Below, piece after piece: positions 23,838 through 32,187 of a stretch of DNA of 50,179 nucleotides. Every line of letters begins with the position of its first letter. Position 1 is the first letter of the stretch. Source of the stretch: an uncultured Kiloniellales bacterium (GTDB taxonomy: Bacteria > Pseudomonadota > Alphaproteobacteria > Kiloniellales > JAKSDN01); contig CAMYKD010000036.1 in assembly GCA_947258885.1 (NCBI GenBank), forward strand, positions 1-50,179. The letters run 5' to 3'. Under the pieces are notes generated by a model. That model was not told the DNA's origin and did no database searches. It saw nothing but the letters and a program-made list of their open reading frames with translations. Both the position numbers and the translations under genes were made by a program.

Positions 23838-25223
23838 CTACAGTTCGCCCGCGCGCACGAGGTCGTCGACCACCGCCCGGATACCCTTGGCCAGGGTCTC
23901 GACGGTGAAGTCCACCTCGTCCCTGGTCATGATGAGCGGCGGCGACATGACGTTCAGATGGATGATCGGCCGCACGATGAGCCCCATCTCGTCGCACTTG
24001 TTCGCGATGCGCTTGCCGATGTTCATGGCGTCGGGGAAGGTCTCCTTGGTGTCCTTGTTCGCGACGTTCTCGATGCACATCATGAGCTTCATGCCGCGCA
24101 CGTCACCGACGATCGGCAACTCGCGCAGCGTTTGCAGCCGCGCCTCGAAATAGCCGCCCACCTCCCGCGCATTGGCCAGGACGTCCTCGCGCTCCATGAT
24201 CTCGATGTTCTTGAGCGCGGCCGCGCAGCAGACCGGATGGCCCGAGTAGGTGAAGCCGTGGGCGAAGACACGGTTCGGGTTGTCGGCGCTGATGACCTCG
24301 TGGATCCGGTCGGAGTAGAGCGTGGCGCCGATCGGCAGGTAGCCCGAGGACAGGCCCTTGGCGCAGGTGACGATGTCGGGCTCGATGCCGAAGACCTCCT
24401 GCGAGGCGAACCAGTGGCCGAGACGTCCGAAGGCGGTCACCACCTCGTCCGCGACATAAAGCACGTCGTGGGTCTTGCAGACCTCCCGCGTCCGGCGCTG
24501 ATAGTCCCGGGGCGGGACGATGACGCCGCCCGCGCCCATGACCGGTTCCGCGAAAAAGGCGGCCACCTTGTCCGGGCCCAGCTCGAGGATCTTGTCCTCC
24601 AGCTCCCGGACCAGGAACTCCAGGTAGTCCGCCTCGCTCATCCCGTCCGGCGCGCGGTAGGTGTTCGGGCAGGAGATGTGGTGGATCGTGTCGCTGATGT
24701 AGTCGAACTCCGGCACGTGATCGGCCTTCTTGCCGCCGATCGACATGGCGGCATAGGTCGTGCCGTGGTAGGAGCCCTTGCGCGAGATGACGTGCTTCTT
24801 GCCGTGCTTGCCGCGGCAATTCTGATAGTACTGGATCAGGCGGAAGGCGGTGTCGACCGCGGTCGATCCGCCGGTCGAAAAGAATACGTGGTTCAGGGCG
24901 CCGGGGGCCAGCTGGGCCAACTTCGCCGCCAGCTCGACCGCCGGGGGATTGGTCAGGTCGACGAAAGCGCTGGCATAGGCCATCTTGCGCACCTGCTCGG
25001 CGATGGCCTCCGCCATGTCCTCGCGGCCGAGGCCGATGTTCGTGCACCACAGGCCGCCGACCGCATCGAAGTAGCGCTTGCCGTCGCTGTCGTAGAGGTA
25101 GCTGCCCTCGCCCTTCTCGAGGACCAGGGCGCCGTCCCTCTTGAACGAGTCGAAATGGGTCCAGGGGTGGAGCAGATGGTCCTTGTCCTTGATCCAGAGG
25201 TCCTTCGTGTAGTTCGACATCAT
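23838..25223 (-). CDS. Class III PLP-dependent aminotransferase
   Basis: 461 residues. The PLP-binding lysine is in TCAKGLSSGYLPIGA, the phosphate-binding loop is STGGSTAVDTAF, and VADEVVTAFGRLG holds the conserved Asp. This is the omega-amino-acid:pyruvate type family. The substrate cannot be fixed: taurine, a polyamine or a diamino acid are all possible. Because the window handles sulfonates, taurine:pyruvate aminotransferase is worth testing, but no sulfoacetaldehyde enzyme (Xsc) is nearby and the sequence does not prove it. Two in-frame ATGs (25223, 25220) follow GGGAG; I take the first. It converges with cysG, only 46 bases away. Confidence 0.85.
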   Translation of the reverse strand: MMSNYTKDLWIKDKDHLLHPWTHFDSFKRDGALVLEKGEGSYLYDSDGKRYFDAVGGLWCTNIGLGREDMAEAIAEQVRKMAYASAFVDLTNPPAVELAAKLAQLAPGALNHVFFSTGGSTAVDTAFRLIQYYQNCRGKHGKKHVISRKGSYHGTTYAAMSIGGKKADHVPEFDYISDTIHHISCPNTYRAPDGMSEADYLEFLVRELEDKILELGPDKVAAFFAEPVMGAGGVIVPPRDYQRRTREVCKTHDVLYVADEVVTAFGRLGHWFASQEVFGIEPDIVTCAKGLSSGYLPIGATLYSDRIHEVISADNPNRVFAHGFTYSGHPVCCAAALKNIEIMEREDVLANAREVGGYFEARLQTLRELPIVGDVRGMKLMMCIENVANKDTKETFPDAMNIGKRIANKCDEMGLIVRPIIHLNVMSPPLIMTRDEVDFTVETLAKGIRAVVDDLVRAGEL

Positions 25224-25416
25224 CGCACCGCTCCCACCTGGTTCATCGGGCACGTCCCGCGAAATCGGCCGGGCTTCAAGCCGCGGGTTATCCTACTCCC
25301 TTCGCTCGGGTCCAGGCACCCGGCTTTTGCCCGGGCGCGGGATAGGGGATTTCCGGAGCGCCGGCGCAGAACAGGAGCACGATGCCGCTCAGGCTCGGGA
25401 CGGCGCCAAGCGAGAT

Positions 25417-25917
25417 TCAGTCGTCCCGGCGCCAGGTGACGCGGACGAAGGCGGTCTCCTCGTCGTAGCGGTAGTCGAGCTCTCCGTCGTAGGCGCTGTG
25501 CAACGCTTCGCCGATGCGGCGCGGAAGATGAATGTCGGTGGTCGTGATCACCACCTCGCCCGGCTCCCTCTCGATCGCCATGATCCGGTGAAGGGGACGC
25601 TCCGCCTTCTCCTGCTCCTCCTGATTGCGCGCCAGGTTGAGGAGCTCCGGCTTGTGCCGTTCGAGAAAACCGCCGCTCAGCGTGACCTGCCCGGCCGGAA
25701 AGCGATCGTTTGTCCGGCGGCAGGCCTGGCAGAGCGCCTCCTGGGCGGCGGCGGGACGCGGCGCCCACTGCCAGCGCCCCTTGAGAAAGACGGCGCCGCA
25801 CTGGGAGCAGACCGTGGGTTCCGCAAGTTTCAACCGAGTCTTATAGGGGTCGTGGACCTGTTCGCGAATCAGGCGGTCCTTCCGCGGTTCGCGGCGCGAT
25901 ACGTTCCTTTGCTTCAT
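25417..25917 (-). CDS. BCAM0308/NMD3-like zinc-ribbon protein
   Basis: 166 residues. Two CxxC pairs, CSQCG and CQAC, about 33 residues apart, make a probable zinc ribbon near the N-terminus. The rest has alternating charged helices and a C-terminal DIHLPRRIGEALHSAYDGELDYRYDEETAFVRVTW, which resembles the ending of the BCAM0308 family. I recognise that family from memory only; its function is not known. AGGAGG lies five bases before the ATG at 25917. The upstream region (25918-26157) has a weak FNR-like site at 26058-26071 (TTGAT-GCAG-GTCAT on the minus strand). Confidence 0.68.
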   Translation of the reverse strand: MKQRNVSRREPRKDRLIREQVHDPYKTRLKLAEPTVCSQCGAVFLKGRWQWAPRPAAAQEALCQACRRTNDRFPAGQVTLSGGFLERHKPELLNLARNQEEQEKAERPLHRIMAIEREPGEVVITTTDIHLPRRIGEALHSAYDGELDYRYDEETAFVRVTWRRDD

Positions 25918-26157
25918 GACGCCTCCTGGGGTCGATCTGAAGGCCGGGTCCGGCCTGTTCTGAAGCCATGGATCGATGAAGTCGTCGCCGGATAGTCGAG
26001 CTCGGCCGAGGTCCCAACCCGATCGACATATTATGACCGGATTATCGCGCTGCCCCAATGACCTGCATCAAGATTGGCAAAGTTCGGCTTCCGCGGGCCG
26101 AGGGATACGGAACCGGAAAGGGCCGGCGCGTTCGGGGGCCCTCCCCACCGGACACCG

Positions 26158-26352
26158 TCAAGGAACCCGGGTATACAGATTGGGATTTTCCAGATGGGTC
26201 AGGTCGACGTCCTCCGTGCTGCGCCCGTCCTTGCTGACCAGCACCACGAAAGGCGGCCGCCCCGCCTTGGCGGGTATGACGGCGTCGACGGTCCACACGT
26301 GGGCGTGGTCGCCGACCTTCCAATACGCCTGCCCTTCCACAACAGCGGTCAT
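26158..26352 (-). CDS. Small orphan protein, possibly oxygen-regulated
   Basis: 64 residues, unrecognised. The sequence is compact and beta-rich: GQAYWKVGDHAHVWTVDAV, PPFVVLVSKDG and a C-terminal DVDLTHLENPNLYTRVP. The frame stays open further upstream but that part is made of repeat and looks like noise, so I prefer the ATG at 26352 with GGAGAAGGGG in front. An FNR-like site is centred 79 bases upstream. No neighbour shares its strand closely, except the zinc-ribbon gene 240 bases downstream. Confidence 0.5.
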   Translation of the reverse strand: MTAVVEGQAYWKVGDHAHVWTVDAVIPAKAGRPPFVVLVSKDGRSTEDVDLTHLENPNLYTRVP

Positions 26353-26424
26353 CTCCCCGGTCCCCTTCTCCAGCCGGTACCGTCCGTCTATGGAACAGCA
26401 TACGACAACAAAAGAGTCTGCGGC

Positions 26425-26438
26425 TTGATTTGCATCAT
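26425..26438. promoter_or_regulatory. FNR-like box with one mismatch
   Basis: TTGATTTGCATCAT matches TTGAT-N4-ATCAA at all but the last base. With its centre 79 bases upstream of the small orphan start (26352), a class II site would give a leader of about 38 bases, a sensible length. Confidence 0.4.
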
Positions 26439-26598
26439 TGCGGCCGCACGAAAGGAACCCTACGCTTCTCGCGTCACGACGATGAGCCGTGGTGGAAGAA
26501 GCCGGCCGGCAAACTGTCCTTTCTGGGCAACGCGCTTGCAAGGTCATGGACCCACTCCTGCGATGATCCGTCGGGACCAGGCCCGCAGACGGTCTGCT

Positions 26599-26702
26599 CC
26601 AGCGCCCCAGAAGGAGACTTCGGTGGTGGACGGGCAAATCGCTGCGGGCCCAGCGCCCCAGAAGGAGACTTCGGTGGTGGACGGGCAAATCGCTGCGGGC
26701 CC
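26599..26702. repeat. 51-bp direct tandem repeat, two exact copies
   Basis: The unit begins CCAGCGCCCCAGAAGGAGAC; copy 1 is 26599-26649 and copy 2 is 26650-26700, with two more bases agreeing after it. No mismatch is seen between them. The unit is 17 codons long, so both copies read in one frame on either strand, but no convincing gene spans them. Position is 84 bases from the IS element. The stretch 26353-26785 otherwise holds only the FNR-like box and no supported gene. Confidence 0.9.
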
Positions 26703-26992
26703 CGTTCTTGCCGGTGACCTCTCCTGGCCGAAGTGCGTTCCGCACGCCCATCACAAACCCATCAAGGTCGGGCAGGCCGGACGCTTAGCCTGGATTCGTC
26801 ACGAACGGTTCTAAGGTAGCTGATTTCGCTGCTTTGCTGTCGGTTCTGGTTGGCTTTGAGGGCGTATTTGCCTGTGTCTGGGTCCTTGCGGTGGCTTGTC
26901 GGTGTTTTCTGGAGGGTTTTGGCTGTTTTGGCGCAGGCTGAAGGGTGCGCTGGCTTGGCGCGTGGCGGTCTTTGCGTTGTCTTGGCGGCGGT

Positions 26993-28306
26993 CTATCCGG
27001 GCTTGAGCCTTGCGGCGGCGGCGTGGAACAGGGTCTTGTCCGGGCAGGCGCTCGAGAGATGCAGGCTGACGCGCCTTGTGTTTCGGATGACGACGGCGCC
27101 GATCCTGAGCAGCTTGAGGCGGATGGTGCCGGCCTGGGCGCGGGCGATGTCGGTGCCGGTGAGCGCGAGACGGCGGATCGCCTCGATCAGGCTGTAGGCG
27201 AGCGAGGAAACGATCAGGCGGAATTGGTTGGGCCACCAGTCGTGGCAGGAGGTGCGGTCGGCGAAGAGGTCGAGCTGCTGTTCCTTGACGCGGTTCTCCA
27301 TCTCGCCGCGGTGGCAGTAGAGCCGCTCGTAGAGTTCCTTGCCGTCGCCCTTGAGGTTGGTCACCACGTAGCGCGGATTGGCGCCTTTGGCTCCATGTTC
27401 GAGGCGCGCGATCACCCGGCGGCGCCTGGTCCACGTCTTGGCGCCATAGTTGAGCTCGACAAACAGCCGCTGGGGCTCGCCGCTCTGGTGATAAGCCGCC
27501 TCGGCCCGGGCCATCGCCGTCTCGGCGTCCTTGTTGAGGCGGGCGTTCTTGGCCAAGCCGACGATGTAGCCGAGGCCCTTGCGCTCGCACCAGGACAGCA
27601 TCTTGTGCCGGCAGAAGCCTGAGTCGGCGCGCAGGATAATGCGCACCTCCGGCCACGCCTGACGCAGCCGTTTGACCAGCAACGCCAGGATCGCCCAGGC
27701 ATGCTTGGCGCCGTCGATGTTCGACGGCCTCAGATAGCTGACCAAGAGATGATCGCCGCAGAAGACATAGAGCGGCAGGAAGCAATAGTGGTCGTAATAG
27801 CCGTGGAAGAAGCGGCCGACCTGGCGCCCGTGCACCGCGTCGTCGGTGGCATCCATGTCAAGCACCAGCTCCTCCGGCGCAGACCCGAACGAGCCGATGA
27901 AGCTCTCCACCATCGACACATGCGCCGCCCAGGCCCAGGCCCGGTCCGCCGCCCGCTCAAGGCGGCCGACGGTCGAAGGGCTGGCAAGACGCTCATCGCG
28001 GCCGACCGCCGTCTGCAGCGCCAAGTCGTCGCGCAAGCCGTCATGGTCGTTGACGTCCTCATGGCCCAGCGCCACCGCGTAGACCCGCTGACGCAGCAAG
28101 GCCAGAAGCTTGTGTTCGACCTTGCCCGCCTGGCGCCTGTCATCGAGCCGGCGCGCCAGCCCCGACAACAAACCGAGCCGGCGATCCGCCGCCGAAAGCA
28201 ACAGAGCCCCGCCATTCGACGAGATATCGCCGCCGGCAAAATCAACCTCGACCCGGCGCCCGCAACACCGTGGAAATTCGATCTTCGAAAGGTTACAATC
28301 CGTCAC
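26993..28306 (-). CDS. IS1380-family DDE transposase
   Basis: 437 residues from a GTG at 28306 (AAGGA seven bases upstream). The N-terminal part has FAGGDISSNGGALLLSAADRRLGL, standard for the family. The catalytic acids are in LVLDMDATDD, IILRADSGFC and HRGEMENRVKE (the family DDE with Tyr/Arg-rich surroundings). WPNQFRLIVSSLAY precedes the C-terminal tail. It is full length and unbroken, so the element could be active. An inverted repeat that can cover the start codon is described separately. Confidence 0.93.
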   Translation of the reverse strand: MTDCNLSKIEFPRCCGRRVEVDFAGGDISSNGGALLLSAADRRLGLLSGLARRLDDRRQAGKVEHKLLALLRQRVYAVALGHEDVNDHDGLRDDLALQTAVGRDERLASPSTVGRLERAADRAWAWAAHVSMVESFIGSFGSAPEELVLDMDATDDAVHGRQVGRFFHGYYDHYCFLPLYVFCGDHLLVSYLRPSNIDGAKHAWAILALLVKRLRQAWPEVRIILRADSGFCRHKMLSWCERKGLGYIVGLAKNARLNKDAETAMARAEAAYHQSGEPQRLFVELNYGAKTWTRRRRVIARLEHGAKGANPRYVVTNLKGDGKELYERLYCHRGEMENRVKEQQLDLFADRTSCHDWWPNQFRLIVSSLAYSLIEAIRRLALTGTDIARAQAGTIRLKLLRIGAVVIRNTRRVSLHLSSACPDKTLFHAAAARLKPG

Positions 28307-28375
28307 CGCCGTTCCTTCGCGTTTGAGACAGTCTAAGCACCTGACTCATAACGCAAAACAGGGAACGGCGGTGAC
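28302..28375. repeat. 14-bp inverted repeat covering the transposase start
   Basis: GTCACCGCCGTTCC (28302-28315) and GGAACGGCGGTGAC (28362-28375) are exact inverted copies, 46 bases apart. The first contains the transposase GTG start (28304-28306) and part of its ribosome site. An RNA entering from outside the IS would fold and hide the start. Confidence 0.7.
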
Positions 28376-28398
28376 CTTTTCGTGAATCTTTCGGGCTA

Positions 28399-28877
28399 GT
28401 TGCAGTCCATTTGCGCCGCCCCTCGTTTCACGGCCTCTCGGCATCGATGGGTGAGTTCGACTGTCAGAAGGGAGCTGTGAGAACGCCCGATCGAATCACC
28501 GGGGACCCTTAAACCCCGTGATGGCCGCCAGCGCCCGGCTTCCTCATCTCGATCAGAGGCATCGAAGCCATGCCTCAACACAAAAGACCGAATGCATAGA
28601 AGCAGAGTCAACGGCCACCTCGAGAATCACTTGCAGGGAGAGGCAGTTCATACATGCTTCCCAAACGGTCCTCTTCCATCATGCATTACTGGGGTCGGCC
28701 AAGGCGGGGGGCGCATACCCGAATTGCAGCAATTCAATGAGAATCCAGCAGAAGGCAACACCGGCTAACAGATAATAAACTGCGGAAAACGACGACCTGC
28801 ATCCGAGATTTTGGACATGGACGGTGATTGAAGCGCGCCGGTCAATCCGCCCAGCCGGTTAACCTAACGGTGTCTAC
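28399..28877. other. Intergenic stretch between the IS element and the sugar-acid dehydratase gene
   Basis: No gene, tRNA or clear repeat is supported here. Only a weak imperfect hairpin is visible (CACCGGGG ... CCCCGTG, near 28498-28520). It may be the degraded flank of the insertion or of an older gene. Confidence 0.5.
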
Positions 28878-30593
28878 TCACGTCACCGCTTTTAGAAACG
28901 CGAAATCGCACCCTTCATTGGCTTGTAACACCTGTTCGGCGTAAAGCCGGTCGTAGCCACGGCGCACCGGCACGTCGGGACAATCTTTTTGCCGTTGGTC
29001 GCGGCGGCGCTCAAGCTCCCGATCGTCAGCCAGCAGATCAATCCGCCGGTTCTTGACGCTCAGGCGGATGCGATCCCCGGTGTGCACCAACGATAGCGGC
29101 CCACCAATCGCGGCTTCTGGGGAAACATGCAGCACGATCGTACCAAAGGCGGTTCCGCTCATACGCGCGTCGGAAATCCGCACCATGTCCTTGATTCCCT
29201 GGGCGGCGAGTTTCTTGGGAATTGGCAGATACCCCGCCTCCGGCATGCCAGACGGACTCTTGGGCCCGGCATTTTGTAGCACCAGAAAATCCTCGGCCGA
29301 AATGTCGAGATCGGGGTCGTCGATTCTTGTGGCGAGGTCATCGAGCGATGAAAAAACGACTGCGCGGCCTTCTTTCTCGAAAAGCGATTTGTCGGCCGCG
29401 GAGCGTTTGAGAATCGCGCCCTCCGGCGCCAGCGATCCGAACAGGGCGACCAATCCTCCTTCAGATTCAAGAGGTTCGGCGATGCTCGCAATCACTGTCC
29501 GGTCCACATAGCCCGGCTCGCTCTCGAATCTCTCGCCCAGCGTCTGTCCTGTCACCGTCAGGCAATCGAGATTGAGTTTCGGCTTCAACTCCCTCAAGAC
29601 CGCCCCCAGACCGCCGGCGGCGAAGAAATCTTCCATATAATGCGTGCCCACCGGCTTCAAGTTCACCAGCACCGGCGTGGTATCGGACAGCTCGTTCAGC
29701 CATGTAAGCGGAATGTCGATGCCGAGCCGGCCGGCAATGGCGGTGAGATGAATGATCGCGTTGGTCGATCCGCCAAGCGCGAGCAATATCCGCAAGGCAT
29801 TTTCCACCGACGCCCGCGTAATGATCCGGTTCGGCGTGATCGGTTTGGCCGCGAGACGCACGGCCACCGCGCCCGTCGCCTCGGCGGCCCGCAGCCTGTC
29901 GGCATGAACCGCCGGGATCGCGGCCGTGCCTGGCAGCGACATACCGAGCGCTTCGGCGATACAGGCCATCGTCGACGCCGTGCCCATGACCGCGCAGGTC
30001 CCCGCGGTTGTCGCCAGCCGGCCTTCGATTTCATTTATCTCGCGCTCGTCAACTTCCCCCGCGCGGTACCTGCCCCAGAAGCGACGGCAATCCGTACAGG
30101 CCCCGAGCCTTTCCTCGCCATGGCGCGACGTCATCATCGGGCCGGCAACGATCTGAATGGCCGGTTTGTTCGCCGACGCCGCCCCCATGAGCTGCGCGGG
30201 GACTGTCTTGTCGCAGCCACCCAGCAGGACCACTGCGTCCATAGGCTGGGCGCGGATCATCTCCTCGGTATCCATGGACATGAGGTTACGGAACTTGAGG
30301 CTGGTCGGGCTGAGAAAAACCTCACCGAGGGAGATCGTCGGAAACTCAAGCGGCAATGCGCCCGCCGCAAGCACGCCGCGTTTTACCGCGTCCAGCATTT
30401 CCGGAAAATGCCGATGGCAATTGTTGAAGCCCGAGGCCGTGTAGGCGATGCCGACAATCGGTTTCGCCAGCATCTCGTCCGAATAGCCCATCGATTTGGC
30501 GAAGGATTTTCTGAGATAGATCGAAAAGTCGGTGTCGCCGTAATTGGTCAGGCCGAGGGCCAGCCCCTGTGTCTTGTCTTTTTTTTTAGCCAA
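28878..30593 (-). CDS. IlvD/Edd-family sugar-acid dehydratase
   Basis: 571 residues of the dihydroxy-acid/6-phosphogluconate dehydratase family. Cysteines for the Fe-S cluster are in NNCHRHFPE, LLGGCDKTVPA and TTAGTCAVMGTASTM. GGSTNAIIHLTAIAGRLG and SDARMSGTAFGT are active-site blocks. Features resemble the pentonate/arabinonate dehydratase branch more than IlvD itself. The reaction would remove water from a sugar acid to give a 2-keto-3-deoxy acid. It is the last gene of the long minus-strand catabolic block. The start is a TTG at 30593 after GGTGGGA. It is separated from the aldehyde dehydrogenase gene by a palindrome. Confidence 0.85.
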   Translation of the reverse strand: MAKKKDKTQGLALGLTNYGDTDFSIYLRKSFAKSMGYSDEMLAKPIVGIAYTASGFNNCHRHFPEMLDAVKRGVLAAGALPLEFPTISLGEVFLSPTSLKFRNLMSMDTEEMIRAQPMDAVVLLGGCDKTVPAQLMGAASANKPAIQIVAGPMMTSRHGEERLGACTDCRRFWGRYRAGEVDEREINEIEGRLATTAGTCAVMGTASTMACIAEALGMSLPGTAAIPAVHADRLRAAEATGAVAVRLAAKPITPNRIITRASVENALRILLALGGSTNAIIHLTAIAGRLGIDIPLTWLNELSDTTPVLVNLKPVGTHYMEDFFAAGGLGAVLRELKPKLNLDCLTVTGQTLGERFESEPGYVDRTVIASIAEPLESEGGLVALFGSLAPEGAILKRSAADKSLFEKEGRAVVFSSLDDLATRIDDPDLDISAEDFLVLQNAGPKSPSGMPEAGYLPIPKKLAAQGIKDMVRISDARMSGTAFGTIVLHVSPEAAIGGPLSLVHTGDRIRLSVKNRRIDLLADDRELERRRDQRQKDCPDVPVRRGYDRLYAEQVLQANEGCDFAFLKAVT

Positions 30594-30682
30594 GTTCCCA
30601 CCATATGCTAGAATCGAACCGGGCTGATCGGAACCGCCTTCGGCGATCCGCTGACCCGGGAATTGGACCTATCTCTAAGATG

Positions 30683-30735
30683 TAGAGCGGGTTCACGCAA
30701 TCGATCGTGAGTACGATCGACCGCGATCCGCTCTA
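30683..30735. repeat. Long nested palindrome between the aldehyde dehydrogenase and dehydratase genes
   Basis: TAGAGCGG (30683-30690) pairs with CCGCTCTA (30728-30735), and inside lies CGATCGT (30702-30708) pairing with ACGATCG (30713-30719). The outer arm overlaps the aldehyde dehydrogenase stop. It could lower or stabilise the distal part of the mRNA. No T tract follows on the minus strand. Confidence 0.6.
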
Positions 30736-32169
30736 GAACTTCGTCTTGACGTATTTCGCCTCGAGATAGTCCTGAATGCCGAGCGCGCCGCCCTCGCGGC
30801 CCATACCGCTCTCCTTGATGCCGCCAAACGGCGCCTCCGCCGTAGCCAGAAGCATTTCGTTTACCCCGACCATCCCGACTTCAAGATCTTCATAGGCCCT
30901 GGTCGACGTTCCAAGATCATTGGAAAAGACATAGCCGGCCAAGCCGAAGGGGAGGCTGTTCGCACGCCGCATGACGTCGTCATAGTCGGTGAATGTGGTA
31001 ATCGGCGCCACCGGGGCGAAGGGCTCCTCCACCATGATCCGGGCGTCGTCGGGAACCCGGCCAAGCACCGTCGGTTCGAAGAAATAACCGCGGTTGAATT
31101 CGCTTGGCTGCTTGCCGCCGGCCAGCAATTCCGCCCCGCGGTCCAGCGCGTCCTGCACCATGGTCTTGGCGGTCTCAAGCCCGCGCGCATTCGCCATGGG
31201 GCCCATCTGCGTTCCCTCATCCAGCCCGCGGCCAACCTTGATCTGCCCAGCCACCTCGGCGAAACGCTCGGCGAAGACGCCATAAATCTCTTCATGCACA
31301 TAGAAGCGCGACGGCGAAATGCAAACCTGCCCGCAATTTCGGAACTTGGTCGCGGCGCAGGTCTCCGCCGCCTTCTGCGGGTCGGCGTCGGCGAATACGA
31401 TCGCCGGGCCATGCCCGCCTAGTTCCATCGAGACCTTCTTCATCCCATCCGCAGCGAGATGGAGTATCTGCTTGCCGACCGGGACGGACCCGGTCACTGA
31501 AACCTTGCGCACGATGGGCGACGCGATCAGGTGTGACGCGATCATGCTCGAATTTCCAGTCACCATATTAACCACGCCCGGCGGAATACCGGCATCGTGA
31601 CAGGCCTGTACCAAGGCGCCGCAGGAGCCGGGCGCCTCGCCCGCCGGCTTGATGATGATGCTGCAGCCGGCGGCCAGGGCCGCGGCCATTTTTCGCGCCG
31701 GCAACAGCGCCGGAAAGTTCCAAGCCGAAAACGCCGCAACCACGCCGACCGGCTGATAGATCACCTTCATCCGTGTATCGGGGGTGCGGCTTTCGATGGT
31801 CTGACCATAGATACGCTTGGTCTCTTCCGAGTTCCATTCGAACTGGTCGGCGGCAGCAGCGGTCTCGCCCTTTGCTTCGGCCAGCGGCTTTCCGGTCTCG
31901 ATCGACATGATCGTCGCAATCGTATCGACGCGTTCGCGGATCAGCGCCGCAGCGCTGCGCAGCTTCGCGGCACGTTCCCAGGGGGAAGTCCGCCGCCACA
32001 GGGCCATCCCCTTCTCCGCGGCGGCGAGTGTTGCATCGAGGTCTTCCGGGGTGGCGTCCGCGATGGTGCCGGCGACTTCGCCATTCGACGGGTCATGGAC
32101 TTGCCTCACGCCACCGCCAACGGCAGCGGTCCATCGGCCATCGAGATAGAGCCCCAGGTCCTGGTACAT
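30733..32169 (-). CDS. NAD(P)-dependent aldehyde dehydrogenase (succinate-/ketoglutarate-semialdehyde type)
   Basis: 478 residues of the ALDH superfamily. Active-site motifs: the Rossmann loop with VTGSVPVGKQI, catalytic Glu in SMELGGHGP and catalytic Cys in FRNCGQVCISPSR. FSAWNFPALLPARKMAAALAAGCSIIIKPAGEAP binds the cofactor. The whole is closest in appearance to succinate-semialdehyde and 2-oxoglutarate-semialdehyde dehydrogenases (ALDH5-like). In sugar-acid pathways an enzyme of this kind oxidises the semialdehyde produced after the dehydratases, which suits the neighbouring IlvD/Edd gene. It lies 18 bases after the ThDP-enzyme gene, with GGAG before the ATG. Confidence 0.9.
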   Translation of the reverse strand: MYQDLGLYLDGRWTAAVGGGVRQVHDPSNGEVAGTIADATPEDLDATLAAAEKGMALWRRTSPWERAAKLRSAAALIRERVDTIATIMSIETGKPLAEAKGETAAAADQFEWNSEETKRIYGQTIESRTPDTRMKVIYQPVGVVAAFSAWNFPALLPARKMAAALAAGCSIIIKPAGEAPGSCGALVQACHDAGIPPGVVNMVTGNSSMIASHLIASPIVRKVSVTGSVPVGKQILHLAADGMKKVSMELGGHGPAIVFADADPQKAAETCAATKFRNCGQVCISPSRFYVHEEIYGVFAERFAEVAGQIKVGRGLDEGTQMGPMANARGLETAKTMVQDALDRGAELLAGGKQPSEFNRGYFFEPTVLGRVPDDARIMVEEPFAPVAPITTFTDYDDVMRRANSLPFGLAGYVFSNDLGTSTRAYEDLEVGMVGVNEMLLATAEAPFGGIKESGMGREGGALGIQDYLEAKYVKTKF

Positions 32170-32187
32170 TGTGAATTCTCCGGAAAA

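Larger units (their letters stand above)
26786..28398 (-). mobile_element. Complete IS1380-family insertion sequence, about 1.61 kb
   Basis: The ends are imperfect inverted repeats: TAGCCTGGATTCGTCACGAA at 26786-26805 and, read inward from 28398, TAGCCCGAAAGATTCACGAA (14 of 20 identical). Between them is one uninterrupted transposase gene, and the length is usual for the family. IS1380 elements normally make a 4-bp target duplication; the flanks here (CGCT and GTTG) do not match, so this copy may be old, recombined, or my ends may be off by a few bases. It marks the boundary between the dsr region and the catabolic block to the right. Confidence 0.85.

Noticed and set aside
23838-25223. Calling the aminotransferase taurine:pyruvate aminotransferase
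   Set aside because: The family fits, but no Xsc or taurine transporter is beside it, and residues that decide the substrate cannot be judged by eye.
23793-25439. A 548-residue plus-strand open frame
   Set aside because: It is antisense to the class III aminotransferase, whose PLP lysine and phosphate loop are intact.
26352-26754. A 198-residue form of the small orphan protein including the tandem repeat
   Set aside because: The added N-terminal part reads through the 51-bp repeat and is Arg/Ser/His-rich noise. The internal ATG with a purine-rich leader and FNR-like box upstream is a better start.
26782-28402. A target-site duplication at the IS ends
   Set aside because: The four bases on each side (CGCT and GTTG) do not match, and shifting the ends by one or two bases does not help.
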